The position numbers and the translations under genes were made by a program. From the NCBI RefSeq assembly GCF_018069625.1, contig NZ_CP072941.1, positions 5,394,001 to 5,458,000 of the forward strand: a stretch of 64,000 nt of DNA. The letters are read 5' to 3'. The stretch's first letter is position 1, and every line of letters starts with the position of its first letter. Source of the stretch: Streptomyces yatensis. Its GTDB lineage: Bacteria; Actinomycetota; Actinomycetes; Streptomycetales; Streptomycetaceae. Positions 29,488 through 38,313 of the stretch are shown piece after piece. The notes under the pieces are model-generated. The model ran no database searches and was not told the origin of the DNA. It saw nothing but the letters and a program-made list of their open reading frames with translations.

Positions 29488-32106
29488 TCACTCGCCCGGG
29501 TGGGTGAGTTCGACGTCGTGGCCGTCGACGCCGGGCCCGGAGACCGTCAGCGCCCCCGCGACCGGCGGGTAGCCGCTCGCGATGACCGTGTAGTCGCCCG
29601 CGTCCAGGTCGGTGAAGGCGTACGCGCCGTCCTCACCGGTGGTGGAGGTGGCGACCACGTTCCCGGCCGCGTCCACGAGGGTGACCCGCGCGTCCGGCAG
29701 CGGGCGCCGGTCGGCACCGGCCCGGACTATGCCCTGCACCCGGGCGCCGGCCTGCAGGGCTATCTCCACCCGGGTCAGCCCCTGGGCGCCCACCTCGACG
29801 GGCAGGGCCGCGGGCCGGTAGCCCGGCGCGTTCACCGCGAGCGTGAAGGTCCCGGAGACCAGCTCCTCGAAGCCGAAGTCGCCCTGCTCACCGGTCTTCC
29901 CGGTGGCCAGCACCTCGCCGCGGACATCGGTGACCACGACCATCGCCGCGTCCACCGGACGGCCGTCGGCGGCGCCGCGCACGGTGCCCACCAGACCGCT
30001 GGTGCCCGACAGGACGATGTCGAAGGCGAGCGGGTCGTCCCCGACCACGATCGTGGACGCCTGCGGCTGGTGGCCGTCGGCCGCCGCGATCAGGACGTAG
30101 GAGCCGGAGCTCGGCGCGTCCAGGGCGTACGAGCCGTCGGGGTGCGCCACCGAGCGGCCCAGTTGGCGCCCGGCGAGCGAGATCAGGGTCACCGCGGCGC
30201 GGGCGACGGGGCCGCCGTCCGCGTTCCGCACGAAGCCGTGCACACCCTGCCGGGGCTGATGGTCCGCGCCGTCGCCCCCGGCGGAGGCGAAGGCCGCCAG
30301 GCGCTGCGGGGCGGTGGCCGCGAGGGCACCGCTCGAGTCCGGCTCGGGCATCGCGGCGGCCGGGGCGCCCACGAGCGCGGGCTCGAGGTCGGCGACCTGT
30401 CCGGCGGCGGCCGTGGCCGCCATCGCGTCGGCCGGGGTGGCGTCGGTGGCCGGGGCGTCCGAGGCGGTCGCGGCCTGCTGGGATCCGGAGTTGGTCTTCA
30501 GGGCGACCTCCTTGATGAACAGGGTCAGCAGAAGGCCGAGCAGCGCGGCCGGGGCGGCGAAGAGGAAGACGTCCGCGACACCGTGCCCGTAGGCGCTCTC
30601 CGTGATGGTGCGGATCGGCTCGGGCAGCGCCTTGACGTTGGGGATGCCACCGCCGCCGGTGCCGGCGTGGCCCAGCGCGGCGCCCTTGGGGCCGAGGTCG
30701 GACAGGCCGTCCTTGACGTAGTGGGTGACGCGGTTGGCGAGCACCGCACCGAGCGCCGAGACGCCCACCGCACCGCCCAGGGAGCGGAAGAAGGTGACGA
30801 CGGCACTGGCCGCGCCGAGGTCCTGCGGGGCCACCTGGTTCTGGGTGGCCAGCACCAGGTTCTGCATCATCATGCCGATGCCGAGGCCCATGAGCGCCAT
30901 GTAGATCGCCATGTGCCAGTACGGGGTGTCGTACCGGATGGTGCCCAGCAGCCCGAGGCCCGCCGTCACCAGCACACCACCGATGACCAGCCATGCCTTC
31001 CAGCGACCGGTCTTGGTGATGACCTGACCGGAAACGGTCGAGGAGACGAACAGGCCACCGATCATCGGGATGGTCATGACGCCCGACATGGTGGGCGTCT
31101 CACCGCGCGCCAGCTGGAAGTACTGGCTGAAGAAGACGGTGCCGGAGAACATCGCGATACCGACGAAGAGCGATGCCAGCGAGGCGAGGGTGATCGTCTT
31201 GTTGCGGAACAGCCGCAGCGGGATGATCGGCTCGCGCGCCTTGGACTCGATCAGGATGAAGATGAGACCGAGCGCGATCGAACCGCCGACCATCGCGTAG
31301 GTCTGCCACGAGATCCAGTCGTACTTGTCGCCCGCGAAGGTCACCCAGAGCAGCAGCAGCGAGACCGCCGCGCTGATGAAGAAGGCGCCGCTCCAGTCGA
31401 CCTTGACGTCCCGCTTGACCACGGGGAGCTTCAGGGTCTTCTGCAGCACGATCAGCGCGATGACGGCGAACGGAACGCCGACGTAGAAGCACCAGCGCCA
31501 GCCCAGCCAGGAGGTGTCGGTGATCACGCCGCCCAGCAGCGGACCGCCGACGGTCGCGACGGCGAAGGTCGCGCCGAGGTAGCCGCTGTACCGGCCGCGC
31601 TCACGCGGGGAGATCATCGCCGCCATGACGACCTGGGCCAGGGCGGACAGACCGCCGACGCCGATGCCCTGCACCACACGGCAGGCGATCAGCATGCCGG
31701 GGTTCTGCGACAGACCGGCCACCACGGAGCCCGCGACATAGATCAGCAGGGCTATCTGGACCAGCAGCTTCTTGCTGAACAGGTCGGAGAGCTTGCCCCA
31801 CAGCGGGGTGGCGGCGGTCATGGCCAGCAGGGTGGCGGTGACGACCCAGGTGTAGGCGGACTGACCGCCGTGGAGGTCGGCGATGATCTCGGGCAGCGCG
31901 TTGGAGACGATCGTCGACGACAGGATCGCGACGAACATCCCCAGCAGCAGCCCGGAGAGCGCCTCCATGATCTGCCGGTGGGTCATCGGCGCCGAGGAGT
32001 CCGCGTCGTGGCCGTGATGGCCCCGGTGCCCTCCCCCGCCGTGCTTGGCGTGGGCGGGGTGCCCCGCGGGTCCCCGCACACCGCCGTCCGGTGTGGTCGT
32101 TGCCAT
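29488..32106 (-). CDS. DHA2-type MFS transporter fused to three carboxypeptidase-regulatory-like domains
   Basis: An 872-residue protein. Residues about 35-540 are a 14-helix MFS pump (ILSSTIVSNALPEI in TM1; WGKLSDLFSKK as motif A; VATVGGPLLGG as motif C). An Ala-rich linker (about 545-625) follows, then three beta-sandwich domains of about 80 residues each, to residue 872: GVHGFVRNADGGPVARAAV, LVGTVRGAADGRPVDAAMV and VQGIVRAGADRRPLPDARV mark their starts. Ordinary DHA2 pumps are about 500 residues. The domain type recurs in the downstream YceI protein. The MarR regulator gene is 8 bases upstream. Confidence 0.92.
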   Translation of the reverse strand: MATTTPDGGVRGPAGHPAHAKHGGGGHRGHHGHDADSSAPMTHRQIMEALSGLLLGMFVAILSSTIVSNALPEIIADLHGGQSAYTWVVTATLLAMTAATPLWGKLSDLFSKKLLVQIALLIYVAGSVVAGLSQNPGMLIACRVVQGIGVGGLSALAQVVMAAMISPRERGRYSGYLGATFAVATVGGPLLGGVITDTSWLGWRWCFYVGVPFAVIALIVLQKTLKLPVVKRDVKVDWSGAFFISAAVSLLLLWVTFAGDKYDWISWQTYAMVGGSIALGLIFILIESKAREPIIPLRLFRNKTITLASLASLFVGIAMFSGTVFFSQYFQLARGETPTMSGVMTIPMIGGLFVSSTVSGQVITKTGRWKAWLVIGGVLVTAGLGLLGTIRYDTPYWHMAIYMALMGLGIGMMMQNLVLATQNQVAPQDLGAASAVVTFFRSLGGAVGVSALGAVLANRVTHYVKDGLSDLGPKGAALGHAGTGGGGIPNVKALPEPIRTITESAYGHGVADVFLFAAPAALLGLLLTLFIKEVALKTNSGSQQAATASDAPATDATPADAMAATAAAGQVADLEPALVGAPAAAMPEPDSSGALAATAPQRLAAFASAGGDGADHQPRQGVHGFVRNADGGPVARAAVTLISLAGRQLGRSVAHPDGSYALDAPSSGSYVLIAAADGHQPQASTIVVGDDPLAFDIVLSGTSGLVGTVRGAADGRPVDAAMVVVTDVRGEVLATGKTGEQGDFGFEELVSGTFTLAVNAPGYRPAALPVEVGAQGLTRVEIALQAGARVQGIVRAGADRRPLPDARVTLVDAAGNVVATSTTGEDGAYAFTDLDAGDYTVIASGYPPVAGALTVSGPGVDGHDVELTHPGE

Positions 32107-32114
32107 GAAGTTCC

Positions 32115-32603
32115 TTAACGTTGCGAAGGTGTACGGGTGATGCTGCTCTCGGCCTGTTGCGGTACGGGCCGGGAACGTGTGTCCCCGAAACTCGTCCGCA
32201 AGCGGTCGAGAAGTTCGTTGAGGTGGTCGACGTCCTCGTCCGACCAGTCGCTCAGACAGTTGGCGAGCGCGTCCGTGTAGCGCTCGGACACCTCACCGAG
32301 CAGGGTTCGTCCGCTGGCGTTGATGGTCAGCAGCCGCGACCGGCGGTCGAGCGGGTCGGGCTTGCGGTCCACCCAGCCGCGGTCCGCGACATGTGCCACA
32401 TGCCGGCTGGTCACCGACATGTCGATGTCGAGCAGCTCGGCGAGCTTGCTCATGCGCATCTCGCCGTAGCGGTCGAGGAGCATCAGGACGATGGCGGCGC
32501 CCGATGGGCAGTCGGTCGGCAGGACGCGCCCGAGCCCGCGCTTGACGGTGCCGATGGCGCTGAGCTGCCGGGCCAGCTCCTCGTAGTGGCGCTGTGTGGC
32601 CAC
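32115..32603 (-). CDS. MarR-family regulator
   Basis: A 162-residue winged-helix protein from GTG 32603. The DNA-binding core runs from MRMSKLAELLDIDMSVTSRH to the wing KPDPLDRRSRLLTINASGR, a textbook MarR signature; helices at both ends form the dimer interface. It leads an operon with a drug-type transporter, the usual layout for a repressor released by the transporter's substrate. GTTGC/GCAAC palindromes upstream are candidate operators. Confidence 0.92.
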   Translation of the reverse strand: MATQRHYEELARQLSAIGTVKRGLGRVLPTDCPSGAAIVLMLLDRYGEMRMSKLAELLDIDMSVTSRHVAHVADRGWVDRKPDPLDRRSRLLTINASGRTLLGEVSERYTDALANCLSDWSDEDVDHLNELLDRLRTSFGDTRSRPVPQQAESSITRTPSQR

Positions 32604-32627
32604 GGCACCCCCCAGAGGGATTGGTCA

Positions 32628-32664
32628 GTTGCTTAGGGCAACCATAGAAGAAGTTAGTTGCAAC
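32628..32664 (-). promoter_or_regulatory. MarR operator candidates
   Basis: GTTGC-N5-GCAAC at 32628-32642 and the contiguous palindrome GTTGCAAC at 32657-32664 lie 25-61 bases upstream of the marR start, in an AT-rich patch unlike the surrounding DNA. Likely autoregulatory sites overlapping the promoter. Confidence 0.6.
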
Positions 32665-32806
32665 AGGCAAATGAAAGGGCGGTCTGGGCGGTAAATTGCC
32701 GTTAAAGAGTCGTTCTGGAGTCGGTCAAGTGGGGTGGCTGAGGCGTGCGGTGCGGCTGAGACCCGGGGGTGTCCCGGAATCCGCTCGTTCGCTAGGGTCG
32801 GGGCCC

Positions 32807-33007
32807 ATGGCGAACAACCCCCAGAGCCCCAACGGCAACCAGGACCCGTCCGGTTCCACTCAGATGTTCCGCGCCTTCGTCGACGAGGGCACGCGGCAGC
32901 CCCAGGCGGCCACCGCGTCGAGCGGCGGTTCGCGCGTGGGCGTGATCGTCGGTGTGATCGCGGCGGTCGTGATCGTCGCCGCGGTGGCCTGGCTGGCGCT
33001 GGGCTGA
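32807..33007 (+). CDS. Small tail-anchored membrane protein
   Basis: A 66-residue protein: a hydrophilic Asn/Pro/Gln-rich N-terminus (1-40) and one C-terminal membrane helix (VGVIVGVIAAVVIVAAVAWL, 44-63). The layout is that of a tail-anchored protein with its soluble part in the cytoplasm. Its last bases and stop are tandemly duplicated downstream (32998-33043). I recall similar small proteins across Streptomyces but no function. Confidence 0.7.
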   Translation: MANNPQSPNGNQDPSGSTQMFRAFVDEGTRQPQAATASSGGSRVGVIVGVIAAVVIVAAVAWLALG

Positions 33008-33043
33008 ACCCCGAGGCCCCGCTGGGCTGAACCCCGAGGCCCC
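32998..33043. repeat. 23-bp tandem duplication of a gene end
   Basis: The 23 bases from 32998, beginning GCTGGGCTGAACCCC and including the stop codon, are repeated exactly at 33021-33043. This is a recent slip duplication without coding effect. Confidence 0.9.
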
Positions 33044-33054
33044 TGACGCTTTCA

Positions 33055-33074
33055 GCGGGAGCGTGAGCTCCCGC
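33055..33074. terminator. Short convergent terminator
   Basis: Arms GCGGGAGC (33055-33062) and GCTCCCGC (33067-33074) with a GTGA loop, between the convergent small membrane protein and lipoprotein genes. Confidence 0.6.
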
Positions 33075-33099
33075 GCCCCTTACGGCTGCCGGGCCGACC

Positions 33100-33927
33100 T
33101 TACGGCTTCCAGGCGACCGAGACGTCCTTGGTCTCGATATGCATGCCCAGCGGCACCCGCCAGTCGTCCACGCACACCGTCCAGGTCTTGTCCTTCTTCT
33201 GACCCGCGCCGATCGGCGCGGGCAGCTCTTCCTCGGATTTGAGCGTCGCCCAGTCGATGCCGAGGAGGTCGATCACATGCGTCGAGAAGGTGACGGTGCC
33301 CGAGGCGACGGCGGATCCTCCGGTGTTGCGGAACTCGACCTTCACCTTCTCGCACCAGCGCTCATCGGTCGCCGTGCGCTCCGGCTTGCCGACCTCGAGG
33401 GCGGCCGGCCCGGTGGGCGTGGGGGAGCCGGAGGGGTCCGCGGGGTCCGAGCCGGGTCCGGAGGGTGAGGGCTTCCCCGGCTCGTCGCCCTTGGGTCCGT
33501 CGTCGCCCTTGGGGGCGTCGTTCGTATGCCCCGGGGTCCCGGAGCCGCCCTTCCCGCCGCCGGGGCCGTCCGTACGGCCGGGGGCCCGTGCCGATGCCGA
33601 GGGCGCCCGCGAGGCCGGTCCGTCCGCTCTGCCGTCCCCGGTGGCGGCGGGGCCGGACGCGCCCTGATCGCGCTTCCCGCCCGTGCCGCTCTTGCCGTCG
33701 CGATCGTTCCCTGTGCCGTCCTCGTCCAGGGGCACCAGGTCGACACCGCCCTTGGGCGGTACGGCCTTCGCGCTCCGCTGGCCGTCGGGCCCGGCCGCCC
33801 CGGCGGCGACATAGCCGTCGCCGCCCGCGCCGCAGCCGCTGAGCAGGGCCCCCAGGCACAGCGCGGCCGCCGAGGAGGCGAGCGCCGTGCCTCGGCGGCC
33901 GGTTGTCCGGCTCGATGCGTATCGCAT
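33100..33927 (-). CDS. Lipoprotein with long disordered linker
   Basis: A 275-residue protein: a signal peptide with lipobox LLSGC (Cys at about 32), a Gly/Pro/Asp/Lys-rich linker from about 45 to 175, then a compact C-terminal domain (about 178-275) with two Cys (ERWCEKVKVEF and TWTVCVDDW). The beta pattern KVEFRNTGGSAVASGTVTFSTH resembles carbohydrate-binding-like or fibronectin-like sandwiches. The linker would span the peptidoglycan. Function unknown. Confidence 0.75.
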   Translation of the reverse strand: MRYASSRTTGRRGTALASSAAALCLGALLSGCGAGGDGYVAAGAAGPDGQRSAKAVPPKGGVDLVPLDEDGTGNDRDGKSGTGGKRDQGASGPAATGDGRADGPASRAPSASARAPGRTDGPGGGKGGSGTPGHTNDAPKGDDGPKGDEPGKPSPSGPGSDPADPSGSPTPTGPAALEVGKPERTATDERWCEKVKVEFRNTGGSAVASGTVTFSTHVIDLLGIDWATLKSEEELPAPIGAGQKKDKTWTVCVDDWRVPLGMHIETKDVSVAWKP

Positions 33928-33992
33928 CGGGCCAGTGTGTCTGACGGCCCGTCAGGTGTACAGGGATCCGACAGGGCGACCGGGCGGTCGGC

Positions 33993-34823
33993 TCAGTCCG
34001 AGATCAGGCCCTCGCGCAGCTGGGCCAGGGTCCGGGTGAGCAGCCGGGAGACATGCATCTGGGAGATCCCGACCTCTTCGCCGATTTGCGACTGCGTCAT
34101 ATTGGCGAAGAAGCGCAGCATGATGATCTGGCGCTCGCGCGGCGGCAGTTTGGCCAGCAGGGGCTTGAGCGACTCGCGGTACTCCACGCCCTCCAGTGCG
34201 CTGTCCTCGTACCCCAGCCGGTCGGCGAGCGACCCCTCGCCGCCGTCGTCCTCGGGGGACGGGGAGTCCAGCGAGCTGGCCGTGTAGGCATTGCCCACGG
34301 CGAGCCCGTCGACCACGTCCTCCTCCGAGACGCCCAGCGCCGCGGCGAGCTCGGGGACGGTCGGGGAGCGGTCGAGCTTCTGTGACAGCTCGTCACTGGC
34401 CTTGGTGAGCGCCAGTCGCAGCTCCTGCAGCCGCCGCGGGACCCGCACCGACCAGCTGGTGTCACGGAAGAACCGCTTGATCTCGCCGACGACCGTCGGC
34501 ATGGCGAACGTCGGGAACTCCACGCCCCGTTCGCAGTCGAAGCGGTCGATCGCCTTGATCAGGCCGATGGTGCCGACCTGGACGATGTCCTCCATCGGCT
34601 CGTTACGGCTGCGGAACCGGGCCGCCGCGTAGCGGACGAGCGGGAGGTTCAGCTCGATGAGGGTGTCACGGACGTAGCCGGCCTCCGCACCGTCCTTGTC
34701 GAGTGTGGCGAGCCGCAGGAAGAGGGAGCGGGAGAGGGTGCGGGTGTCGATGGCGTCGCAGTCGTCAGGCATGAGCGGTGCGTCGTTGTTGAGCACCTTC
34801 GAGCTGCCCAGTTCTACGGACAT
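33993..34823 (-). CDS. SigB/SigF-family RNA polymerase sigma factor (first of pair)
   Basis: A 276-residue sigma-70-type factor without region 1. Region 2 has [11 protein letters not shown] and [19 protein letters not shown]; region 3 has PRRLQELRLAL and RSPTVPELAAALGV; region 4 has [37 protein letters not shown]. This is the stress/sporulation group of Streptomyces. ATG 34823 follows GGGGGTGG; the frame extends 38 residues upstream without a site. A close paralogue lies 188 bases upstream on the same strand. Order resembles sigN-sigF of S. coelicolor, but I cannot say which is which. Confidence 0.93.
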   Translation of the reverse strand: MSVELGSSKVLNNDAPLMPDDCDAIDTRTLSRSLFLRLATLDKDGAEAGYVRDTLIELNLPLVRYAAARFRSRNEPMEDIVQVGTIGLIKAIDRFDCERGVEFPTFAMPTVVGEIKRFFRDTSWSVRVPRRLQELRLALTKASDELSQKLDRSPTVPELAAALGVSEEDVVDGLAVGNAYTASSLDSPSPEDDGGEGSLADRLGYEDSALEGVEYRESLKPLLAKLPPRERQIIMLRFFANMTQSQIGEEVGISQMHVSRLLTRTLAQLREGLISD

Positions 34824-35011
34824 GCCACCCCCTAGAGGTCGCGGACGGATCCCAGCTGCGCGGTTCGCGTCCGACGCAGCCTCCCCCTGAATACCGGAGG
34901 TCGGGCCGCCCCAAACGCGGTTCCTGCAGAATGTCACATGTCGGCAACACGCTGTAGCGCCAAGTCGACATTACAGCCTTGGGGTGCCGGGGCGCAGGTC
35001 CCTCGCAAGGA

Positions 35012-35845
35012 TCAGGACTCGATCCGATTTGCGGACCTCAGCCTGGCGAAGCTGCGGGACAGCAGCCGGGACACATGCATCTGGGAGACGCCGAGCTCCG
35101 CGCTGATCTGAGATTGCGTCAGATTGCTGTAGTAACGCAGCAAAAGGATACGCTGCTCGCGCTCGGGCAGTTGTACGAGCAGGTGGCGCACCAGATCGCG
35201 GTGCTCGACTCCGGCGAGCGCCGGATCCTCGTAGCCGAGCCGGTCGACCAGCCCGGGCAGTCCGTCGCCCTCCTGGGCGGCCTCCAGGGACGTGGCGTGA
35301 TAGGAGCGGCCCGCCTCGATGCAGGCGAGCACCTCCTCCTCGCTGAGCTTGAGCCGTTCGGCGATCTCGGCCGTCGTCGGGGAGCGGCCGTGCAGCACGG
35401 TCAGGTCCTCGGTCGCGCCGTTGACCTGCACCCACAGTTCATGCAGCCGGCGTGGCACATGGACGGTGCGGACGTTGTCGCGGAAGTAGCGCTTGATCTC
35501 GCCGACGACGGTCGGCATGGCGAAGGTCGGGAACTGCACCCCGCGGTCCGGGTCGAACCGGTCGATCGCGTTGATCAGGCCGATGGTGCCGACCTGGATC
35601 ACGTCCTCCATGGGTTCGTTGCGGCTGCGGAAGCGGGCCGCGGCGTAGCGGACCAGCGGCAGATTGGCCTCGATCAGCGCGGCGCGCACACGGGTGTGCT
35701 CGGGGGTCCCGGGAGTGAGGCCGGAGAGCTCGGCGAAGAGCACCTGGGTGAGCGCTCTGGCGTCAGCCCCGCGGCTTCTGCCGCTTTCGCTGCCGCCATC
35801 GCCCTGGGGCGGGGTTCTGGGCGCGGTACGGGCCGACACGGTCAC
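35012..35845 (-). CDS. SigB/SigF-family RNA polymerase sigma factor (second of pair)
   Basis: A 277-residue paralogue of the preceding factor, with the same order of regions 2-4 ([66 protein letters not shown]). The N-terminal 35 residues are unlike its neighbour's, as is the DNA-contacting part of region 3. Start at GTG 35845. Such factors are usually held by RsbW-type anti-sigma proteins; no anti-sigma gene adjoins the pair, so control is from elsewhere or transcriptional. Confidence 0.93.
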   Translation of the reverse strand: MTVSARTAPRTPPQGDGGSESGRSRGADARALTQVLFAELSGLTPGTPEHTRVRAALIEANLPLVRYAAARFRSRNEPMEDVIQVGTIGLINAIDRFDPDRGVQFPTFAMPTVVGEIKRYFRDNVRTVHVPRRLHELWVQVNGATEDLTVLHGRSPTTAEIAERLKLSEEEVLACIEAGRSYHATSLEAAQEGDGLPGLVDRLGYEDPALAGVEHRDLVRHLLVQLPEREQRILLLRYYSNLTQSQISAELGVSQMHVSRLLSRSFARLRSANRIES

Positions 35846-36006
35846 GCCACCCCTTCACGATTACTCGCCCGGCAAAAGCGGTCATAGCATCACAAGACAT
35901 GTGCACTGTGTGCAAGCACCGCTTTACCACGTGTTGGTGGAGGAATCGCCCAATAATGGGCCAATGGGGGCGGTAGTTCGAGGGGTGGGAGCGGGGTGGA
36001 ACGAGG

Positions 36007-36171
36007 CTATTTGGTCAGTTCCGTCATGAACTCGCCGACGCTCGTCGCGGCGTCCGATATGCCCTCGAAACCGACCTGGACGAGGTCGGCCGCCCTGGCC
36101 GGCGTCTTGATGATCGTGTACAGCACGAAGACGATCAGCATATAGAGCACGATTTTCTTCGCCTGGGCCAT
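36007..36171 (-). CDS. Small membrane protein
   Basis: A 54-residue protein from ATG 36171 with one helix (IVLYMLIVFVLYTIIKTP, about 6-23) and an amphipathic C-terminus (LVQVGFEGISDAATSVGEFM). The frame extends 17 residues upstream, but MAQAKK is the likely start, with GAGAGG about 10 bases before. I recall similar short proteins in Streptomyces genomes with no assigned role. Confidence 0.65.
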   Translation of the reverse strand: MAQAKKIVLYMLIVFVLYTIIKTPARAADLVQVGFEGISDAATSVGEFMTELTK

Positions 36172-36398
36172 CTGTGCTGCCTCTCCCGCTGTGCCCTTGT
36201 GCAGTCGCGAGAGTCTATCCACACCTCTGGCGCATCAGTCGTATCAGTCGGATGAACAGACTGGTGTTGTGGAAACGGTCCTTCGCCGGTGTGGGCGCCG
36301 CGCTACAAATGGGTGGATTCTGGAGAAAGAGGGGGTGACACGAGTGGCGCCAGAAGCAGCGGCGGCAGCGGCTCGCGGCGTCGGCGGAGGGAGCGGAG

Positions 36399-37424
36399 AT
36401 GCGTGTCGGTGTGCTGACCGGCGGCGGTGACTGCCCCGGGCTCAACGCCGCGATCCGCGGCATCGTCCGAAAGGGCGTGGAGGTCCACGGCTTCGAGTTC
36501 GTCGGAATGCGGGACGGCTGGCGCGGCGTGCTCGAAGGAGCCGTGGTGCCGCTGGACGTCCCGGCCGTGCGCGGCATCCTGCCGCGCGGCGGCACCATCC
36601 TCGGCTCCTCCCGGACCAACCCCCTGGCCAGTGAGGACGGGGTCGGCCGGGTGCGGGAGACCCTCGCCGAGTACGAGGTGGACGCGCTCATCGCGATCGG
36701 CGGCGAGGACACGCTCGGCGTCGCCGCGGCCCTGGGCGGCGAGGGCGTCCAGGTGGTCGGAGTGCCCAAGACGATCGACAACGACGTGGCCGGCACCGAC
36801 TACACCTTCGGCTTCGACACCGCGGTCAATATCGCCACCGAGGCGATCGACCGGCTGCACACCACCGCCGAATCCCACACCCGCGCCCTGGTGGTCGAGG
36901 TGATGGGGCGGCACGCCGGCTGGATCGCGCTGCACTCGGGCATCGCGGGCGGGGCCAATGTCATCCTCATCCCCGAGCAGCCCTTCGACATCGGCCAGGT
37001 CTGCGCCTGGGTGGAGAACCGCTTCAAGATCAGATACGCGCCGATCGTGGTGGTGGCGGAGGGGGCCGTGCCGAAGGAGGGCCAGATGGTGGTCAAGGAC
37101 TCCAGCCGGGACGAGTTCGGCCATGTCCGGCTGTCCGGTATCGGCGAGTGGCTGGCCCATGAGATCGCCGACCGCACCGGCAAGGAGGCGCGCACCACGG
37201 TCCTGGGCCATATCCAGCGCGGTGGGACGCCCAGCGCCTTCGACCGCTGGCTGGCCACCCGCTTCGGGCTGCGCGCGATCGACACCGTCAGGGACCAGGA
37301 CTTCGGCACGATGGTCGCCCTGCGCGGCACGGACATCGTGCGCATACCGCTGGCCGAGGCCACGGCGGGCACCAAGACCGTCGATCCCGCGCTCTACTCC
37401 GAATTCGGGGTGTTCTTCGGCTGA
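36399..37424 (+). CDS. pfkA: 6-phosphofructokinase with pyrophosphate-type active-site residues
   Basis: A 341-residue enzyme of glycolysis that phosphorylates fructose 6-phosphate. The N-terminal phosphate loop is TGGGDCPGLN, the catalytic Asp127 lies in KTIDND, and substrate loops VMGRHAGW and HIQRGG are intact. Numbering matches E. coli PfkA without gaps here: residue 104 is Asp (GGEDT, 101-105) and residue 124 is Lys. In the family, Gly104 favours ATP, while Asp104 with Lys124 marks pyrophosphate-dependent enzymes. Actinomycete enzymes of both kinds are close relatives, so the donor needs a test. Convergent with the stress-protein gene. Confidence 0.93.
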   Translation: MRVGVLTGGGDCPGLNAAIRGIVRKGVEVHGFEFVGMRDGWRGVLEGAVVPLDVPAVRGILPRGGTILGSSRTNPLASEDGVGRVRETLAEYEVDALIAIGGEDTLGVAAALGGEGVQVVGVPKTIDNDVAGTDYTFGFDTAVNIATEAIDRLHTTAESHTRALVVEVMGRHAGWIALHSGIAGGANVILIPEQPFDIGQVCAWVENRFKIRYAPIVVVAEGAVPKEGQMVVKDSSRDEFGHVRLSGIGEWLAHEIADRTGKEARTTVLGHIQRGGTPSAFDRWLATRFGLRAIDTVRDQDFGTMVALRGTDIVRIPLAEATAGTKTVDPALYSEFGVFFG

Positions 37425-37428
37425 GCGC

Positions 37429-38313
37429 TCAGAGCGCGGGATGCGGCACGACCGCCACCGGGCAGTGGGCGTGGTGCAGGACGGGATGGGCGACCGGCCC
37501 CAGCCGCAGCTCGGTCGGCCGGGTGGCCGCACGGCGCCCGATCACCAGCAGTCCGGCCCGCTCCGAGGCCCTCACCAGCGCCTCCGCCGGATTGAGCAGA
37601 ATGACGTCCCGTACCACCGTGACCTCCGGATAGCTCTCCCGCCAGGGCCGCAGGGCGTCGGAGACCACCTGGCTCTCCTGGTCCTCCCACATGGCGCGGT
37701 CCTCCTCCAGCACCGTGAGCATCCAGGCCGACGGGGAGGCCGGAGGCAGCGCCCACGCATGCACGACCCGCAGTGGTACGCCCCGCTCCTGCGCGGCGCG
37801 GAACGCGAAGTCGGCCGGCGCCTGTGCCGGGGCGTGCGCGTCGAAGCCGAGCTGCACCTCGTCCGTATGCGCACCGTCCCATCCGCCGCCCGTACGCCGC
37901 GCCTCCGGGACCATGACGACCGGGCACTGCGCCATCGCCGCCACCCGCAGCGCCACGGAGCCCACCGCCAGCCCGTCGAAGCCTCCCCAGCCCCGGGCCC
38001 CGACCACCAGCAGCCCGGCGCCCGCGGCGGCCTCGAGCAGCGCTTCGGCCGGTTCGGCGGCGGTGTGCTCCCCGACGATCTCGAGGTCCGGATCGCGCGC
38101 CCGGAAGTCGGTGACCGTCTGCCCGAGCATCTGCTCGCCCACGTGCTGCCAGGCGTCCGCCCCGGGCACCGGCGAGACCCGGCGCGGCAGCGGCGGACTG
38201 GCGTGCACGAGCCGCAGGACGCGCCCGCGCCGCGCCGCCTCCCGCGCGGCCCATTCGGCCGCCGTGAGGCTGCGCCGCGATCCGTCGACCCCCGCCACGA
38301 CAGCGCCGCTCAT
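37429..38313 (-). CDS. Universal stress protein, tandem UspA domains
   Basis: A 294-residue protein with two UspA domains (about 1-140 and 150-294). The first starts VVAGVDGSRRS and ends GARGWGGFDGLAVGSVA, matching the ATP-binding G-2X-G-9X-G(S) pattern. The second ends RLGPVAHPVLHHAHCPVAVVP and has a weaker nucleotide motif (IGRRAATRP), so it may not bind ATP. Actinobacterial tandem Usps respond to hypoxia and stress; proximity to two stress-type sigma factors may be relevant. Confidence 0.9.
   Translation of the reverse strand: MSGAVVAGVDGSRRSLTAAEWAAREAARRGRVLRLVHASPPLPRRVSPVPGADAWQHVGEQMLGQTVTDFRARDPDLEIVGEHTAAEPAEALLEAAAGAGLLVVGARGWGGFDGLAVGSVALRVAAMAQCPVVMVPEARRTGGGWDGAHTDEVQLGFDAHAPAQAPADFAFRAAQERGVPLRVVHAWALPPASPSAWMLTVLEEDRAMWEDQESQVVSDALRPWRESYPEVTVVRDVILLNPAEALVRASERAGLLVIGRRAATRPTELRLGPVAHPVLHHAHCPVAVVPHPAL

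Noticed and set aside
27904..32118. A plus-strand open frame of about 1,400 codons.
   Set aside because: It runs antisense through the repeat tract, yceI and the MFS gene; stops are rare at this GC content. The minus-strand products have clear domains.
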